Of a stretch of 64,000 bases of DNA, positions 63,513 to 64,000 are shown one piece after another. The position numbers and the translations under genes are program-made. The notes below the pieces were generated by a model, which made no database searches, was not told where the DNA came from, and saw only the letters and a program-made list of their open reading frames with translations. Origin of the DNA: Candidatus Schekmanbacteria bacterium (GTDB taxonomy: Bacteria > Schekmanbacteria > GWA2-38-11 > J061); NCBI GenBank assembly GCA_016219965.1, contig JACRJM010000010.1:154330-218329 (forward strand), given 5' to 3'. Every line of letters begins with the position of its first letter. The first letter of the stretch is position 1.

Positions 63513-63836
63513 CTACTTTCCTGCTTTTGGCAGCTTTATTTCTACATCGACTCCTGCCGAGAGAGTAAGCTTCATCAGCTCATCAACAGTCTGCGCTGTA
63601 GGCTCTAGTATGTCCAGAAGCCTCTTGTACGTTCTTATCTCAAACTGTTCTCTCGACTTCTTGTCCACATGAGGAGATCTAAGCACCGTGTACCTCGTTA
63701 TATGAGTCGGAAGAGGTATCGGACCGGCAACCTTAGCGCCTGTTCTAACAGCGGTGTTTACTATCTCATCTGCAGACTTATCAAGAAGTCTGTAGTCATA
63801 AGCCTTAAGCCTGATTCTTATTTTTTGCTCTACCAT
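63513..63836 (-). CDS. rpsJ: Ribosomal protein S10
   Basis: The 107-residue protein has [14 protein letters not shown] and the signature [25 protein letters not shown]. It belongs to the 30S head. It starts the S10 block, 23 bases after the end of tuf. Confidence 0.97.
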   Translation of the reverse strand: MVEQKIRIRLKAYDYRLLDKSADEIVNTAVRTGAKVAGPIPLPTHITRYTVLRSPHVDKKSREQFEIRTYKRLLDILEPTAQTVDELMKLTLSAGVDVEIKLPKAGK

Positions 63837-63859
63837 GTCTCACTTTGTTTCGTTCAACG

Positions 63860-64000
63860 TTATTTAATTACTTCGCTTACGACGCCTGCGCCGACTGTCC
63901 TGCCGCCTTCACGTATTGCAAACCTTAATTCCTTCTCCATCGCTATCGGGGTTATCAGCGTCACTTCTACGCTCACATTGTCCCCCGGCATTACCATCTC
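63860..64000 (-). CDS. tuf: Elongation factor Tu, C-terminal 46 residues only
   Basis: The visible end of the frame reads [35 protein letters not shown], the unmistakable domain III end of EF-Tu. The rest lies beyond base 64000. Its place just before rpsJ is that of the str-S10 junction. Confidence 0.96.
   Translation of the reverse strand, partial: EMVMPGDNVSVEVTLITPIAMEKELRFAIREGGRTVGAGVVSEVIK

Noticed and set aside
1-64000. CRISPR arrays, tRNA or rRNA genes, insertion sequences and phage genes
   Set aside because: No regular repeat-spacer pattern, cloverleaf-like sequence, transposase or phage protein was recognised while reading both strands; a tRNA or repeat scan could still find a missed small one.

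Overview
The window looks like a chromosomal piece of an uncultured or little-studied Gram-negative anaerobe or facultative anaerobe of moderate-to-low GC. This rests on outer-membrane barrel, lipoprotein and polysaccharide-export genes, many c-type cytochromes, cobalamin-type radical SAM enzymes and molybdopterin enzymes. A Desulfobacterota-, Nitrospirota- or candidate-phylum (e.g. Schekmanbacteria-like) sediment or groundwater lineage would fit, but the phylum cannot be fixed by eye. The ribosomal genes at the right end are the best phylogenetic anchor.

Region 1 (1-10739, all minus strand) is an electron-transfer locus. In transcription order it holds a stand-alone molybdopterin oxidoreductase, a secreted IPT/BACON/ethylbenzene-dehydrogenase-like cytochrome with its own sigma-70-like promoter, an intrinsic terminator, a TPR/HEAT lipoprotein, an outer-membrane beta-barrel, a 12-haem lipoprotein, a 9-haem lipoprotein, and the start of a membrane sensor with one CXXCH in its extracytoplasmic domain. 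Barrel plus two multihaem lipoproteins is the composition of a porin-cytochrome conduit for electron transfer across the outer membrane.

Region 2 (10740-11540) is a divergent intergenic region followed by a four-EF-hand calcium-binding protein on the plus strand. That gene sits behind a textbook-spaced sigma-54 (-24/-12) promoter and an array of ATTAG-N-CTAAT palindromes.

Region 3 (11541-36985, all minus) is a surface-glycan locus. It encodes a nucleotidyltransferase-like/phosphoglycosyltransferase fusion, Wza-type export protein, acyl-CoA synthetase-like ligase, zinc dehydrogenase, Wzz/BY-kinase fusion, Wzx flippase, type I phosphodiesterase, LpxL-like acyltransferase, four B12-type radical SAM proteins (two a tandem duplicate, one without a normal start codon), a GH39-like hydrolase, Wzy/WaaL-like protein, GT39/83-, GT9- and GT2-type glycosyltransferases and a DUF362-ferredoxin protein. 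Small palindromic repeats lie in its two longest gaps. The polymer made cannot be named from sequence alone.

Region 4 (37240-43735, minus) is a six-gene membrane oxidoreductase of the alternative complex III / Qrc type: pentahaem cytochrome, Tat-exported molybdopterin-like subunit, four-cluster ferredoxin, NrfD/PsrC quinone subunit, small two-helix protein and a cytochrome with four tandem haem domains. It could exchange electrons between the quinone pool and the periplasm, and possibly feed the region 1 conduit.

Region 5 (43880-48708, plus) holds an SGNH-type membrane protein, a TPR lipoprotein, rarA, a DUF433/DUF5615 toxin-antitoxin-like pair and a YdcF/DUF218 protein. The last converges on, and overlaps, the end of the ribosomal operon.

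Region 6 (48594-64000, minus) is the canonical tuf-S10-spc-alpha ribosomal super-operon, from the 3' end of tuf to rplQ, closed by a strong intrinsic terminator. No rRNA, tRNA, CRISPR array, insertion sequence or phage gene was recognised, and no gene-free stretch exceeds 300 bases. In total I count 33 CXXCH motifs in cytochrome-like proteins plus one CX3CH.
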